Of a DNA stretch of 64,000 nucleotides, positions 1-7,691 are shown piece by piece. Origin of the DNA: Arthrobacter sp. S39 (GTDB lineage: Bacteria; Actinomycetota; Actinomycetes; Actinomycetales; Micrococcaceae); NCBI RefSeq assembly GCF_004320525.1, contig NZ_SIHX01000004.1:310001-374000 (forward strand), given 5' to 3'. The position numbers and the translations under genes are program-made. Positions within the stretch are counted from its first letter, which is position 1. Each line of letters starts with the position of its first letter. The notes below the pieces were generated by a model. The model made no database searches, was not told where the DNA came from, and saw only the letters and a program-made list of their open reading frames with translations.

Positions 1-66
1 TCCCTCGCCAGGCGTGTCGTACTGCTGCGCGGCGTCGTGGTCCCAGAGCTCTTGTTGGTTGATCAC
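1..66 (-). CDS. SAM-dependent methyltransferase, N-terminal fragment (cut by window edge)
   Basis: Only the first 22 codons lie in the window. A GTG start at 66 sits 7 nt after the stop of the DUF1810 gene, and the frame reads V-I-N-Q-Q-E-L-W-D-H-D-A-A, then Q-Q-Y-D-T-P-G. The 'LWD.DAA..YDTPG' opening is typical of actinobacterial class I SAM methyltransferases, just ahead of the SAM-binding fold, but the catalytic core is outside the window. It would be the last gene seen of a minus-strand operon starting at 1421. The family call is an inference from a very short stretch. Confidence 0.5.
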   Translation of the reverse strand, partial: MINQQELWDHDAAQQYDTPGEG

Positions 67-73
67 CCGCGCC

Positions 74-514
74 TCAGTCCCTGTCCGCTGCGAGCAGCGA
101 GTCGGTGGCTGGATCCGGCTGGCCGTCAAAAAAGTCTGCCAGCACTGTTTTGAAGATGGTCTCCCCCGGCGCGGCACGCAGGAACAAAGTCATGGAGGAC
201 TGGAGCTTCCTGGCGTCGACGCCGCCCAGGACGTCGACGGCGGACTGGCCGGCGTGGGTTTCAACGGCTGCTGCAGACTCGAGCAGCCGCGGCCCCAGGA
301 CGTCATGCTTCAGGAATGCCTGCGCTTCTGCCAGCGTGCTGATGGCGTACCGGACGGACGTCGGACTGCTGCCAAGCCCGGCTATCTGCGGGAAGACGAA
401 CCACATCCAGTGGCCGGTCTTCCGGCCGAGCTGCAGTTCAGCCAGCGCCTGGCTGTACGTGCCGCCGCTGTCCTGTGCCTCAACAAACCGTTCCAGGTGG
501 TGGGGGTCGCTCAT
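74..514 (-). CDS. DUF1810 family protein
   Basis: A 146-residue soluble protein matching the DUF1810 family over its full usual length. The recognisable core is an N-terminal segment beginning with HHLERFVEAQ, followed by GRKTGHWMWFVFPQIAGLG and the helical YAISTLAEAQAFL region. No signal peptide or membrane segment is visible. The biochemical role of the family is unknown. The ATG at 514 lies 15 nt after the stop of the AlkD-like gene, so the two are probably co-transcribed. Neighbours (a DksA/TraR zinc finger and an alkylation-repair-like protein) suggest a stress or DNA-related context, but that is only guilt by association. Confidence 0.85.
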   Translation of the reverse strand: MSDPHHLERFVEAQDSGGTYSQALAELQLGRKTGHWMWFVFPQIAGLGSSPTSVRYAISTLAEAQAFLKHDVLGPRLLESAAAVETHAGQSAVDVLGGVDARKLQSSMTLFLRAAPGETIFKTVLADFFDGQPDPATDSLLAADRD

Positions 515-529
515 GTCCGTCTCCTTCTT

Positions 530-1054
530 TCAGGTGTTGCCGGCTATTTCCGCGGTCAGGGATGCCGCCCGGCGGATCGAATCGTCCGGGTCCAGGCGCC
601 AACGGGTCATCACGACGTCGGCGCGCTGCCGGTCCTGTCCCTCGAGTACCGTCAGCAGCGGAACCACAACGTCGCTGATCAGCGGATCCACCAGCTCACG
701 TGAGTCCGCGGACCTGATGAAGCCCTCGAGCCTGGTCAGGTCGGTGTGCCGCAGCAGGCCAACACGGGACTGCAGCAGCACGACGGCGGCGAGGCGCCGT
801 TCATACACAGGCCTCCTGCCGGGATGCGGCTGGCCCCAGAGCAGGGATGCCAGGGCCGTCACGTCGTCGTGGGCAAAGTCCTTGAACTTCCTGCCGGCGT
901 CGCGGACGGTCCCGCGCACCGCTCCTACCGATGACCCGTACGAGCTCATGGCGCCGCCCACCCGGGACTCCACATCGTCCGCCCGGTACCAGGCGCCTTC
1001 GTTCTGCAGGGTGGTGTCGATGAAAGCCGCGGCATCGATTACGGTCTGGTTCAC
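530..1054 (-). CDS. short AlkD-like DNA alkylation repair (HEAT-repeat) protein
   Basis: A 174-residue protein resembling the HEAT-repeat DNA alkylation repair family (AlkC/AlkD). The match runs from FKDFAHDDVTALASLLW through ERRLAAVVLLQSRVGLL and RELVDPLISDVVVPLL to MTRWRLDPDDSIRRAA. In AlkD enzymes a Trp precedes the catalytic Asp by four residues; here the Asp of LVD is kept but the Trp position is Arg, and the Arg of DSIRRAA is kept. The protein ends soon after this point, about 50-60 residues short of the usual 220-240. The start is GTG at 1054, 4 nt after the stop of the TraR/DksA gene; longer reading through that gene is a shadow frame. Whether it still flips or excises lesions is unclear. 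Confidence 0.65.
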   Translation of the reverse strand: MNQTVIDAAAFIDTTLQNEGAWYRADDVESRVGGAMSSYGSSVGAVRGTVRDAGRKFKDFAHDDVTALASLLWGQPHPGRRPVYERRLAAVVLLQSRVGLLRHTDLTRLEGFIRSADSRELVDPLISDVVVPLLTVLEGQDRQRADVVMTRWRLDPDDSIRRAASLTAEIAGNT

Positions 1055-1058
1055 GGGC

Positions 1059-1421
1059 TTACCGTCCGCCGCGTCCGGTGGAGGCGTGCTCAATGCAGTA
1101 CGGTGTCCAGGGCCGGGCCTCCAGGCGGCCTTCGGCAATGGGCCGGCCGCACACGCTGCAGGCTCCGTAGCTGCCGTCCGAGATCCGCTGCAGTGCCGCT
1201 TCAACCTCGGCCAGCCCGGAGCTGCTCTGGTTGAGCAGGGCCGAGGCCTGGGACAATTCAAAGGCGATGGTGGCGCCCTCGGGGTCGTGCTCGTCGTCGA
1301 CGTTGGAGTCCAGCCGCGCAGCGCTGGCTGACGAGATGTCCGCCCGGAGCGCCGGGAGCAGGGCAAGTTTCCGGGCCCGCTCTTCCTCCAGGAGGATCCG
1401 GAACCGCTCAAAGTCAGCCAT
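1059..1421 (-). CDS. TraR/DksA-type zinc finger protein
   Basis: A 120-residue protein of the DksA/TraR family, which acts on RNA polymerase through its secondary channel in proteobacteria; actinobacterial members are mostly uncharacterised. The N-terminal two thirds is a predicted helical hairpin (FERFRILLEEERARK to SSGLAEVEAALQRI) and the C-terminus carries the finger GACSVCGRPIAEGRLEARPW followed by TPYCIEHA. The first pair is CxxC, but the second pair is Cys-x2-His rather than CxxC, so metal ligation would be C3H. It is the first gene of the minus-strand operon running 1421 to 1. The start is the ATG at 1421; a divergent cupin gene begins 151 nt away. Confidence 0.85.
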   Translation of the reverse strand: MADFERFRILLEEERARKLALLPALRADISSASAARLDSNVDDEHDPEGATIAFELSQASALLNQSSSGLAEVEAALQRISDGSYGACSVCGRPIAEGRLEARPWTPYCIEHASTGRGGR

Positions 1422-1572
1422 GGGAAAAGCCTAGCGCCGTCGCTGCTGTGGGGGACTCGACAAGCCGGACGCAACGGAGGATGCTGGCACTCGTAAGCGC
1501 CTCAGATGCCGTCTGGCGGCCAGGGACAGACAGCTGACGGACACCGGATTCCGCAGAGAAAGCCCGCATGCC

Positions 1573-1959
1573 ATGCCCACAAATGTTGTTACCGAACTGG
1601 CGGTCAAGTCGCACAATTCACCGGACGAAAAACGCCGTCCGGACAAGACCGAAGTGGACGTCGTCAACCTGGGCGACTACACGGTTGGCCGGTTCACTTT
1701 CGAGCCCGGCTGGCGCTGGTCCGACTGCATCAAGCCCGTGGTCCACACCGAGTCATGCCAGGTGAACCACATCGGATACTGCGTTTCCGGTGCGCTCTCG
1801 GTGGAAACCACCGACGGAAACAGCATCAACATCTCCGCAGGCGACTCCTACACCATTCCGCCAGGACATGACGCCTGGGTTGACGGCGACCAGGCCTTCG
1901 TCGGAATTGAGTTTGTCAGCGCGGCGGAATTCGCCAAACCGCCGCAGGGCTCCGCCTAG
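1573..1959 (+). CDS. cupin-domain protein
   Basis: A 128-residue small beta-barrel protein. The cupin core runs from about residue 44 to 115: FEPGWRWSDCIKP, then HTESCQVNHIGYCVSGALSV, then SAGDSYTIPPGHDAWVDGD. Metal-binding His/Glu positions of motif 1 appear as H..E..and H within HTESCQVNH, and motif 2 offers PPGHDAW. Substrate unknown; such proteins range from isomerases to small-molecule sensors. It is a single gene divergent from the TraR/DksA operon and convergent with the transglycosylase-like gene, whose stop lies 26 nt beyond its own. Start ATG 1573; the ribosome binding site is weak. Confidence 0.75.
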   Translation: MPTNVVTELAVKSHNSPDEKRRPDKTEVDVVNLGDYTVGRFTFEPGWRWSDCIKPVVHTESCQVNHIGYCVSGALSVETTDGNSINISAGDSYTIPPGHDAWVDGDQAFVGIEFVSAAEFAKPPQGSA

Positions 1960-1985
1960 CCCGGCGTTGCACCTGCGGCACCGGG

Positions 1986-3284
1986 TCAGTACCAGTTGTA
2001 CTGGACGGAGTGGTTCCAGGCTCCGCACGGCGACCCGTAGCGGTCCTTGATGTAGCCAAGTCCCCACTCGACCTGCGTCCTGTAGCTGGTGAGCCAGTCG
2101 CTGCCTGCGCTGGCGTACTTCCCGGCGGGCAGTGCCTGGGCGATGCCGTACGCACCGGAGTAGGGGTTGGTGGCTGTGGTCAGCCAGTTGGATTCCTTGG
2201 TCCACAGCTGCGCCAGGCACTGGAACTGGTCCTGTCCCCAGCCGTAGGCGGACAACCGGCTGGCCGCGTAGCTCTTGGCGCCGGCCGGGTCGTTGACCGC
2301 GCCGCCCGGGACGATGGGTACGACGACGGGTGGCGGGGTCGGCGTCGGACTCGGGGCAGGAGCCGGGGCGGGCGCCGCCGGTGCAGCTGGGGCGGCCGGT
2401 GCCGGGTTCACGGGTTTTTGCGCGGCGGCGAGGGCCGCGGCCTTGGCTGCTGCTTCAGCCTGTTGGCGCGCCTGCTCCTGCGCAGCGGCGCGCTTGGCAG
2501 CCTGCGCCGCTTCGTAGGCGGCCAGGGCGGCCTGGCCCTGCCGGAACTCGCCCTCGACCGTGGCGGTGGTGTCTTTGAGCGACGCCAGCTGGGCGGTCAG
2601 TTCCTGGCCGTGTTCCTGCTGCTCCGCAATCTGCCGTGACATGGCCTGCTGGGCGGCCTGGGCGGCGTCGAGCTTGGTCTTTGCTTCCCCTGACAACCGT
2701 TCACGTTCTGCCCTGGCTGCCTGTTCCTGATCGGCCAGGGCGCCGGAGACCCGTTCGGCGGCTGAGGATTTGTTGACCAGTGCTGCTGTCTTGTCGCTGA
2801 CGATCTGGACGATGTTGAGGCCCTGGATGCTGTTGGTCTGGACGGCATCAAGGGCAACGAAGAATCCCATGTTGGTGCCGCCGGTCTTGTAAGACTGCGC
2901 TGCCAGCGCTCCGATTTCCCTTTTGTACTGTCCAAGTTCGGCAGTTGCCCGTGCTGTCTGGGCGGTGAGGATATCCACCTTCGCAGTGGCTGACTGGAGC
3001 GCAGCCTCCGCCACGGCGTACTCGGCGGCGGAGGTTACGGCAGCGTTGCCCAGCACTTCGGCCTGCGTCTGCAGCCCGCCCAGCAGATCGTTGATCCTGC
3101 TGACCTCTGCGGCCTTGCCGGCCTCGCTTTGCTTGGCGTTCTGCACGTCCTGCCAGGAAGGGTAGCCGCCCGGCGGTGCGTCGTCGGCGGCGTAGGAAGG
3201 AAGCAAGGCAGCCGACCCCGTCAGGGCGACGGCCAGCACCCCCGCGAGGGCGGGCAGCCTCATTCTGTGAGCAAACCGGGACAT
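1986..3284 (-). CDS. secreted coiled-coil protein with C-terminal lytic-transglycosylase-like domain
   Basis: 432 residues. The chosen start (ATG 3284) gives an Arg-containing N-terminus followed by a hydrophobic signal segment (LPALAGVLAVALTGSAALL) and an AxA-like cleavage site near PSYAAD. Residues about 35-285 form a long Ala/Gln/Glu-rich coiled coil like that of PcsB/RipA-type peptidoglycan hydrolase regulators. A Pro/Ala linker with repeated PAP/PTP follows. The last ~98 residues are a transglycosylase-like domain: SAYGWGQDQFQCLAQLW, then TKESNW with the likely catalytic Glu, then SGAYGIAQ and WGLGYIKDRYGSPCGAW. Probable role: exported peptidoglycan remodelling. It lies opposite a riboswitch-controlled NlpC/P60 gene and shares its C-terminal domain with the protein at 10737. 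Confidence 0.85.
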   Translation of the reverse strand: MSRFAHRMRLPALAGVLAVALTGSAALLPSYAADDAPPGGYPSWQDVQNAKQSEAGKAAEVSRINDLLGGLQTQAEVLGNAAVTSAAEYAVAEAALQSATAKVDILTAQTARATAELGQYKREIGALAAQSYKTGGTNMGFFVALDAVQTNSIQGLNIVQIVSDKTAALVNKSSAAERVSGALADQEQAARAERERLSGEAKTKLDAAQAAQQAMSRQIAEQQEHGQELTAQLASLKDTTATVEGEFRQGQAALAAYEAAQAAKRAAAQEQARQQAEAAAKAAALAAAQKPVNPAPAAPAAPAAPAPAPAPSPTPTPPPVVVPIVPGGAVNDPAGAKSYAASRLSAYGWGQDQFQCLAQLWTKESNWLTTATNPYSGAYGIAQALPAGKYASAGSDWLTSYRTQVEWGLGYIKDRYGSPCGAWNHSVQYNWY

Positions 3285-3484
3285 AGTTGGTGAGCTTACC
3301 GGGCAAAACGCCCAAAAGTCGTTCACGGTCCAACATTGTTACCCAGCAGAGATGCCGGTCCGCCGGCTATTAGCCGGAAGTACCAGGGCGTCATCAACAT
3401 GGCCCTGCACGCAGGCTCGAAATGTCCATTATCACAGCTGCCTCGAATTGTTGCGTCACAATCGCCGCCCAGGCCTACTTTTGT

Positions 3485-3497
3485 TTGTGAATCACAA
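3485..3497. promoter_or_regulatory. 13-bp palindrome, CRP/FNR-like operator candidate
   Basis: TTGTGA-A-TCACAA is a perfect 6+1+6 inverted repeat in the 600-bp gap between the divergent cell-wall genes. The arms resemble the TGTGA/TCACA half-sites bound by CRP/GlxR-family regulators, though the spacer is much shorter than in the classical site. Function is inferred from symmetry and position only. Confidence 0.4.
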
Positions 3498-3542
3498 CAC
3501 ACCCGGATGGGCCCTTCCGGCATATACGGATTACGACCCTGA

Positions 3543-3571
3543 CCTGCGGCGCCTGTCTCCCGAGCCGCAGG
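3543..3571. other. hairpin-forming inverted repeat
   Basis: Perfect 8-bp arms CCTGCGGC and GCCGCAGG flank a 13-nt loop in the intergenic region upstream of the riboswitch. There is no T-run on either side, so a terminator is unlikely; it may be part of the long untranslated leader or of a regulatory site. Confidence 0.4.
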
Positions 3572-3604
3572 AACCGGCGAAAGGATCAGGTGGCCCTGCA
3601 CGCT

Positions 3605-3632
3605 ACATTCCGTTATCGGAATGTGACATTCC
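3605..3632. promoter_or_regulatory. triple alternating half-site operator candidate
   Basis: Three alternating half-sites occur in 28 bp: CATTCCG, then after TTAT the complement CGGAATG, then after one T GACATTCC. This gives both CATTCCG-N4-CGGAATG and the perfect GGAATGT-G-ACATTCC palindrome (3618-3632). It lies about 105 bp upstream of the c-di-AMP riboswitch of the NlpC/P60 gene, a plausible place for a transcription-factor site. The binding protein is unknown. Confidence 0.45.
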
Positions 3633-3736
3633 TATCCAGCGCTGGTTATGGTCGTGCAGTGCCCCGGCTCAAGCCGGGACATTCCCGTCAGTATGCCGAG
3701 CCCTGCCACTGACCCGGGACCCCAGCGCATTCCACT

Positions 3737-3880
3737 GGCAGGGACGGGGGAACCACGTTTCCACGGCTTCTTTCGAAGCCTTGGGGTTAAGTCGGTATCG
3801 CTCCGTCCCGTGCGGAGCCGTAACCGGCCGGGTGTCTCCGACCCGAACCCGACAGCTCACCCCGCAGGCATGGGAGAGGC
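3737..3880 (+). promoter_or_regulatory. ydaO/yuaA-type cyclic-di-AMP riboswitch
   Basis: The conserved blocks of this riboswitch class are present in order: GGGACGGGGGAACC, then CCTTGGGGTTAAG, a variable helix, then GACCCGAACCCGACAGCTCA and CCCGCAGGCATGGGAGAGG. The element ends 8 nt before the GTG start of the LysM-NlpC/P60 gene. In actinobacteria this riboswitch is known to sit before cell-wall hydrolase genes and to lower expression when c-di-AMP is high; that behaviour here is inferred. Confidence 0.93.
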
Positions 3881-3888
3881 GATCATCC

Positions 3889-4737
3889 GTGTCCAAGAAC
3901 TTCACTGCCGCACGCCTTCGTGCGACTCCTGTCCGCACCACAGCCCTCATCGGCACGTCTTCAACAGCCAAAGCCCGCGCACTGACGTTCGGCCGGCCTG
4001 CACTCGTTGCTGTTGCCGCATCCGGCCTGCTCTTCAGTCTCGGCACACCCGCACAGGCCGGCGTCCACGGACCCGACAATTCCGGGACCGTCAATGTTCA
4101 GGGCCAGACCAGCGCTCCGGCAGCAGCTCCCGTGGCTGCTCCGGCATCGGCCCCTGCTCCTGCAGCGGCTGCCACCGTCCACACCGTCGTGTCAGGCGAT
4201 ACCCTGGGCGCTATTTCCGCGTCCTACGGCGTTGCCCTCAACGACGTCCTGTCGGTCAACGGACTGACCATGACCACCATCATCTACCCCGGCGACCAGA
4301 TCCAGATCCCGGGCGCCGGTTACACCGCACCGGCTCCCGTGGCAACGGCGGCGGCAGCCCCAACTGCTCCGGCCAACACCGGCGTCCAGCTGGCCTCCAC
4401 CTCTGCCCCGGTGGCCCAGGCTCCGTCCGGCTCGCTTGGCGCGGCAATCCTCGCCTCCGCCTATTCGCAGCTGGGCGTCCAGCAGGACTGCACCGCCATG
4501 GTGGAGAAGGCACTGCGCTCGGTTGGCAAGAGCGTGGGAGACCTGGCGCCAACCCAGTTCTTTGCGTACGGCACAGTGGTGGGTACTCCTGCCGCCGGTG
4601 ACCTGGTCATCACGGCCGGCCATGTGGGCGTCTACGCCGGAAACGGCCAGGTTGTCAGCGGCGGCGTGGACGGTTACAAGACCGAAGTCCACTCCATCAG
4701 CTGGCTCGCCGGAGCGTCCTTCGTCCGCGTAGCGTGA
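3889..4737 (+). CDS. secreted LysM - NlpC/P60 peptidoglycan endopeptidase
   Basis: 282 residues from the GTG at 3889, directly after the riboswitch; in-frame codons further upstream are riboswitch RNA. A basic N-terminus precedes a signal segment (ALVAVAASGLLFSLGTPAQA, residues 38-57). A LysM domain spans about 97-141 (VHTVVSGDTLGAISASYGV to YPGDQIQIPG), and an Ala/Pro linker leads to a C-terminal NlpC/P60 domain with catalytic Cys201 in QQDCTAMVEKAL and His245 in AGHVGVYAGNG. It should bind and cut peptidoglycan stem peptides outside the cell. Expression is expected to respond to c-di-AMP. A strong hairpin at 4749 follows the stop codon. Confidence 0.93.
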   Translation: MSKNFTAARLRATPVRTTALIGTSSTAKARALTFGRPALVAVAASGLLFSLGTPAQAGVHGPDNSGTVNVQGQTSAPAAAPVAAPASAPAPAAAATVHTVVSGDTLGAISASYGVALNDVLSVNGLTMTTIIYPGDQIQIPGAGYTAPAPVATAAAAPTAPANTGVQLASTSAPVAQAPSGSLGAAILASAYSQLGVQQDCTAMVEKALRSVGKSVGDLAPTQFFAYGTVVGTPAAGDLVITAGHVGVYAGNGQVVSGGVDGYKTEVHSISWLAGASFVRVA

Positions 4738-4748
4738 TCCGGCCGTGC

Positions 4749-4789
4749 ACGACGGCGGCGGGCGGCGCCCGGCCGCGCGCCGCCGTCGT
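4749..4789. terminator. bidirectional hairpin between convergent genes
   Basis: Perfect 12-bp arms ACGACGGCGGCG and CGCCGCCGTCGT enclose a GC-rich loop between the stops of the NlpC/P60 gene (4737) and selO (4807). There is no long T-run, as is common for actinobacterial terminators. Confidence 0.7.
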
Positions 4790-4806
4790 CCATTCCCTGT
4801 GTTCGC

Positions 4807-6270
4807 TCAGGTCCCACAGAAGGTCCGGTAGCTCCCGAAGTCAGCAGGGGCGGGACCGGCGTAGCGTTCCAGGCCAGGACGCTCGCTGTATGGGTTCGCC
4901 AGGACGTCCACCAGGCGGCGGAACGGGTCCAGGTCGCCAGCAGTAGCGGCGGCCAGGGCCTCTTCCACGAGGTGGTTCCTGGGGATGTAGGCAGGGTTCA
5001 CCCGGTCCATCATGCGCGCGTCCGGTTCCAGGGCGAGCCACCGTTCGGCCCATGCATCGAATGCTCCCGGGTCGGCGAACATGGCCCGGGCGGCGTCAGG
5101 CGTGCCCCGGGCTGCCGGGCCGAGGCTCCGGAAGAACGAGGTGTAATCAACCTGTCCCTCCTCCAGCAGTGCCAGCAGGTCGTTCACCAGCGGGGATACT
5201 GTGTCGTCGTCGGGGGCCGCGGCCAGCCCAAGCTTGGATCTCATCCCGGCGGACCAGGCTGCGCTGTACAGCTTCCTGAACCCGCCCAGTGAGTCCACTG
5301 CGAGCGCAACCGCCTGCTCCTGGTCCTCATGGAGCAGGGGCAGCAGCGCCTCGGCCAGCCGGGTGAGGTTCCATTCGGCAATGAGCGGCTGGTTCGCGTA
5401 AGCGTAGCGTCCGCCCGCGTCGATGGAGCTGTAGACCGCATCGGGGTTGAAGGCATCCATGAATGCGCAGGGTCCGTAGTCGATGGTCTCGCCTGAGATG
5501 GTCATATTGTCCGTGTTCATCACCCCGTGGACGAATCCCACGAGCATCCACTGGGCCACCAGCGACGCCTGGGCGGCGATGACGGCGTCGAACAACGCCA
5601 GATAGGGCTGCTCTGCCTTCTCAGCGTCCGGATAGTGGCGGCTGATCGCATGATCGGCCAGGCGGCGGAGGAGTTCGGTTTCACCGTTGACGCGGGCGAA
5701 CTGGAAACTGCCCACGCGCAGGTGGCTGCCCGCGACGCGGGTGAGCACAGCCCCGGGAAGCATGGTTTCGCGGCGAACGGGGCGTCCTGTGGCCACGACG
5801 GCGAGTGAACGCGTGGTGGGGATGCCCATGGCGTACATGGCTTCACTGACAAGGTATTCGCGCAGCATCGGACCGACCACGGCCAGGCCGTCACCGGCGC
5901 GGGCGAACGGCGTACGGCCGGAGCCCTTGAGGTGGACATCGCGCAGTCGCCCGCGGACGTCGGTGACCTCGCCGAGCAGGAGGGCACGACCGTCGCCGAG
6001 CAGCGGCGAGTACCCGCCGAACTGGTGCCCGGCGTAGGCCTGGGCCACAGGGGTGGCGCCTTCCGGGATCCGGTTGCCGATCAGCATCAGCGTCCCCTCG
6101 GGCGTCCGAAGGGACGACGGATCCAGGCCCAGCTCACTGGCCAGGGCTTCATTCAGGACAAGGAGCTCCGGCGCCGGTGCCTCCTCGGCCTGCCAGGGAA
6201 CAGCAAGCTCCCCGAATTCCCGGGCGAAGCGGCCGTCAAAGGTGAGCGTTGCTGGGGTTGTGGTGCTCAT
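4807..6270 (-). CDS. selO: SelO/YdiU protein AMPylase (adenylyltransferase)
   Basis: 487 residues, the usual length of SelO. SelO is a pseudokinase-fold enzyme that binds ATP in a flipped orientation and transfers AMP to Ser/Thr/Tyr of redox-related proteins. Visible hallmarks are [19 protein letters not shown] (78-96), [14 protein letters not shown] with Lys115, the catalytic loop HGVMNTDNM with Asp254 and Asn255, and DYGPCAFMD with Asp264. The protein ends in FCGT, with the Cys three residues from the end that matches the selenocysteine position of animal SelO. Residue roles are assigned from conservation of position with studied members. Monocistronic, ATG at 6270; convergent with the NlpC/P60 gene. 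Confidence 0.95.
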   Translation of the reverse strand: MSTTTPATLTFDGRFAREFGELAVPWQAEEAPAPELLVLNEALASELGLDPSSLRTPEGTLMLIGNRIPEGATPVAQAYAGHQFGGYSPLLGDGRALLLGEVTDVRGRLRDVHLKGSGRTPFARAGDGLAVVGPMLREYLVSEAMYAMGIPTTRSLAVVATGRPVRRETMLPGAVLTRVAGSHLRVGSFQFARVNGETELLRRLADHAISRHYPDAEKAEQPYLALFDAVIAAQASLVAQWMLVGFVHGVMNTDNMTISGETIDYGPCAFMDAFNPDAVYSSIDAGGRYAYANQPLIAEWNLTRLAEALLPLLHEDQEQAVALAVDSLGGFRKLYSAAWSAGMRSKLGLAAAPDDDTVSPLVNDLLALLEEGQVDYTSFFRSLGPAARGTPDAARAMFADPGAFDAWAERWLALEPDARMMDRVNPAYIPRNHLVEEALAAATAGDLDPFRRLVDVLANPYSERPGLERYAGPAPADFGSYRTFCGT

Positions 6271-6376
6271 GTTTCAAGACTACCCGTGCCGGCGAGGGCG
6301 CCGGCGGCGTAAAATTTCGGTACCGGTTCATCGCTGCTCACACGGCAGCGACGGTCATGGAAAGGTCGCGGTCGCC

Positions 6377-6610
6377 ATGGTCAAGAATCCCTTCGGGCAT
6401 CATCAGCAGGAAGTCGAAAGGTCCGCTGATTCAGCGCACCGAAACCATCGGTCCTGGCTGAAACGGGAGGACGCGGGGTTTGAGCACGGGCGGAGCAGCC
6501 TGTTCTTCCTGGCCCATGACCTTCCGCAGCCTCCCACCGTGACGTGCATCCAGGGACACGAGATTCCGGACGGGCAAACCACGTGCGATCACGGGCATCC
6601 CTTCGGATGA
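6377..6610 (+). CDS. small protein with CxxGH/CxxGHPF zinc-ribbon-like tail, unknown
   Basis: A possible 77-residue protein starting at ATG 6377 with a GGAAAGG ribosome binding site 11-17 nt upstream. The C-terminus reads TVTCIQGHEIPDGQTTCDHG and then HPFG, i.e. two C-x2-GH units spaced 13 residues apart, which could bind one metal ion. The remaining sequence is charged (QEVERSADSAHRNHRSW, LKREDAGFEHG). No family is recognised. It fills an otherwise empty 370-bp gap between selO and the dienelactone hydrolase gene, and ends 31 nt before the stop of the latter. It could be a chance frame, but the repeated motif argues for a gene. Confidence 0.5.
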   Translation: MVKNPFGHHQQEVERSADSAHRNHRSWLKREDAGFEHGRSSLFFLAHDLPQPPTVTCIQGHEIPDGQTTCDHGHPFG

Positions 6611-6640
6611 CGCCCCCATAGCTGTGCGGACCAGCGCCCC

Positions 6641-7621
6641 TCAGACGTGCTGTTTGAACCACGCCAGCGTGTCGTTCCAGGCCGCCGTGGCCTGGGCCTC
6701 GTTGTAGCGGCCGCTGGTGTCGTTGTGGAAGGCGTGGTCCACGCCCGGGTACACCGTGAGCTGGTGCGTGACGTTGCTGGCCGTCAGGGCGTCCTTCAGT
6801 GCCGGCATGGCCCCGGTGATCCGCTGGTCCAGCTCCGCGTAGACACCGAAGACGGCCGCTTTGATGGCCGGGACCTTGCTGAGGTCCGGCGCCGGGCCGT
6901 AGAACGCGGCAGTTGCCTTAAGCCCGCTGAGTTCCGCCGCCGCCTGCCAGGTGATCCCGCCGCCGAAGCAGTACCCGTTCATGGCGATCCGGGCCGAGTC
7001 CACGAAATCCTGCGCCGCCAGGTAGTCGAAGGCGGCAGCGAAATCGGCCACATGCCGTGCGGCGCCCGCACTGGTCAGGGCCCCCGGAACGGCATCGGCA
7101 TCCAGGGCAGCCGTCCCGCCCTCCCTGCTCAGGAGGTCCACGGCCAGCGCGCTGTATCCCGCTATGGCGAAACGCCGCGCCACGTCCTGGATATGTGGGG
7201 TGAGCCCCCTGTTCTCGTGGCAGACCAGCACCGCCGGACCCGCTGCTCCCCCGCCCGGCCGGGCAAGGTAGCCGCTGATCCCGGTGCCGTTGGAGGGGAA
7301 CGCGACTGTCGACGTCGTCAGTCCCGCCGCGCCCTCGGGAACGGACAGGGGGCTCCTGGCGCCAGGGACCGCACCGGCCGCCGCGGTGCCGTTGCCCGCC
7401 GACGACGACGACGACGGGGCTGGCGTGGGCATCGGGTCGCTGCTGCGCGGGACTTCCTCGGGGGTACACCCGACCAGCAGCATCGCGGCCGAGGCGGCGG
7501 CCATGCTTCCGGTGATGAATGCTACCCGCCGGGTAAAGGTGCGGTGGGTCATGTCCCCGGCGCGGTAATCGTCGAAGAATTCCTCGATCAGGTACGTCTC
7601 AAACTTGCCAAGCTGGATCAT
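6641..7621 (-). CDS. exported dienelactone hydrolase-family lipoprotein
   Basis: 326 residues from the ATG at 7621, which has an AGGAGG site 7 nt upstream. After a ~30-residue cytoplasmic segment comes a twin-Arg stretch (FTRRVAFIT, Arg31-Arg32), a hydrophobic helix and the lipobox LVGC with Cys52, suggesting Tat export and lipid anchoring. A Ser-rich linker precedes an alpha/beta-hydrolase of the dienelactone hydrolase family: nucleophile Cys218 in NGYCFGGG, an acidic residue in VYAELDQRI, and His296 in YPGVDHAFHN. Substrate unknown; dienelactone hydrolases open lactone rings, but extracellular members may act on other esters. It lies downstream of rnz on the same strand with a 70-bp gap. 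Confidence 0.88.
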   Translation of the reverse strand: MIQLGKFETYLIEEFFDDYRAGDMTHRTFTRRVAFITGSMAAASAAMLLVGCTPEEVPRSSDPMPTPAPSSSSSAGNGTAAAGAVPGARSPLSVPEGAAGLTTSTVAFPSNGTGISGYLARPGGGAAGPAVLVCHENRGLTPHIQDVARRFAIAGYSALAVDLLSREGGTAALDADAVPGALTSAGAARHVADFAAAFDYLAAQDFVDSARIAMNGYCFGGGITWQAAAELSGLKATAAFYGPAPDLSKVPAIKAAVFGVYAELDQRITGAMPALKDALTASNVTHQLTVYPGVDHAFHNDTSGRYNEAQATAAWNDTLAWFKQHV

Positions 7622-7691
7622 GGGAGCCTCCTGAAGATGCCCAACATCCTCCTCCGATGGCGTGGAGCGGGCAAGGCCTTCCTGGTCCCGC

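Noticed and set aside
105..1331. A 408-residue plus-strand frame over the first operon
   Set aside because: Overlaps three genes with family-level support on the minus strand; composition is Ser/Arg-rich shadow type.
3352..3888. N-terminal extension of the NlpC/P60 gene upstream of 3889
   Set aside because: This stretch is intergenic DNA and the c-di-AMP riboswitch; the GTG at 3889 directly after the aptamer followed by a signal peptide is the better start.
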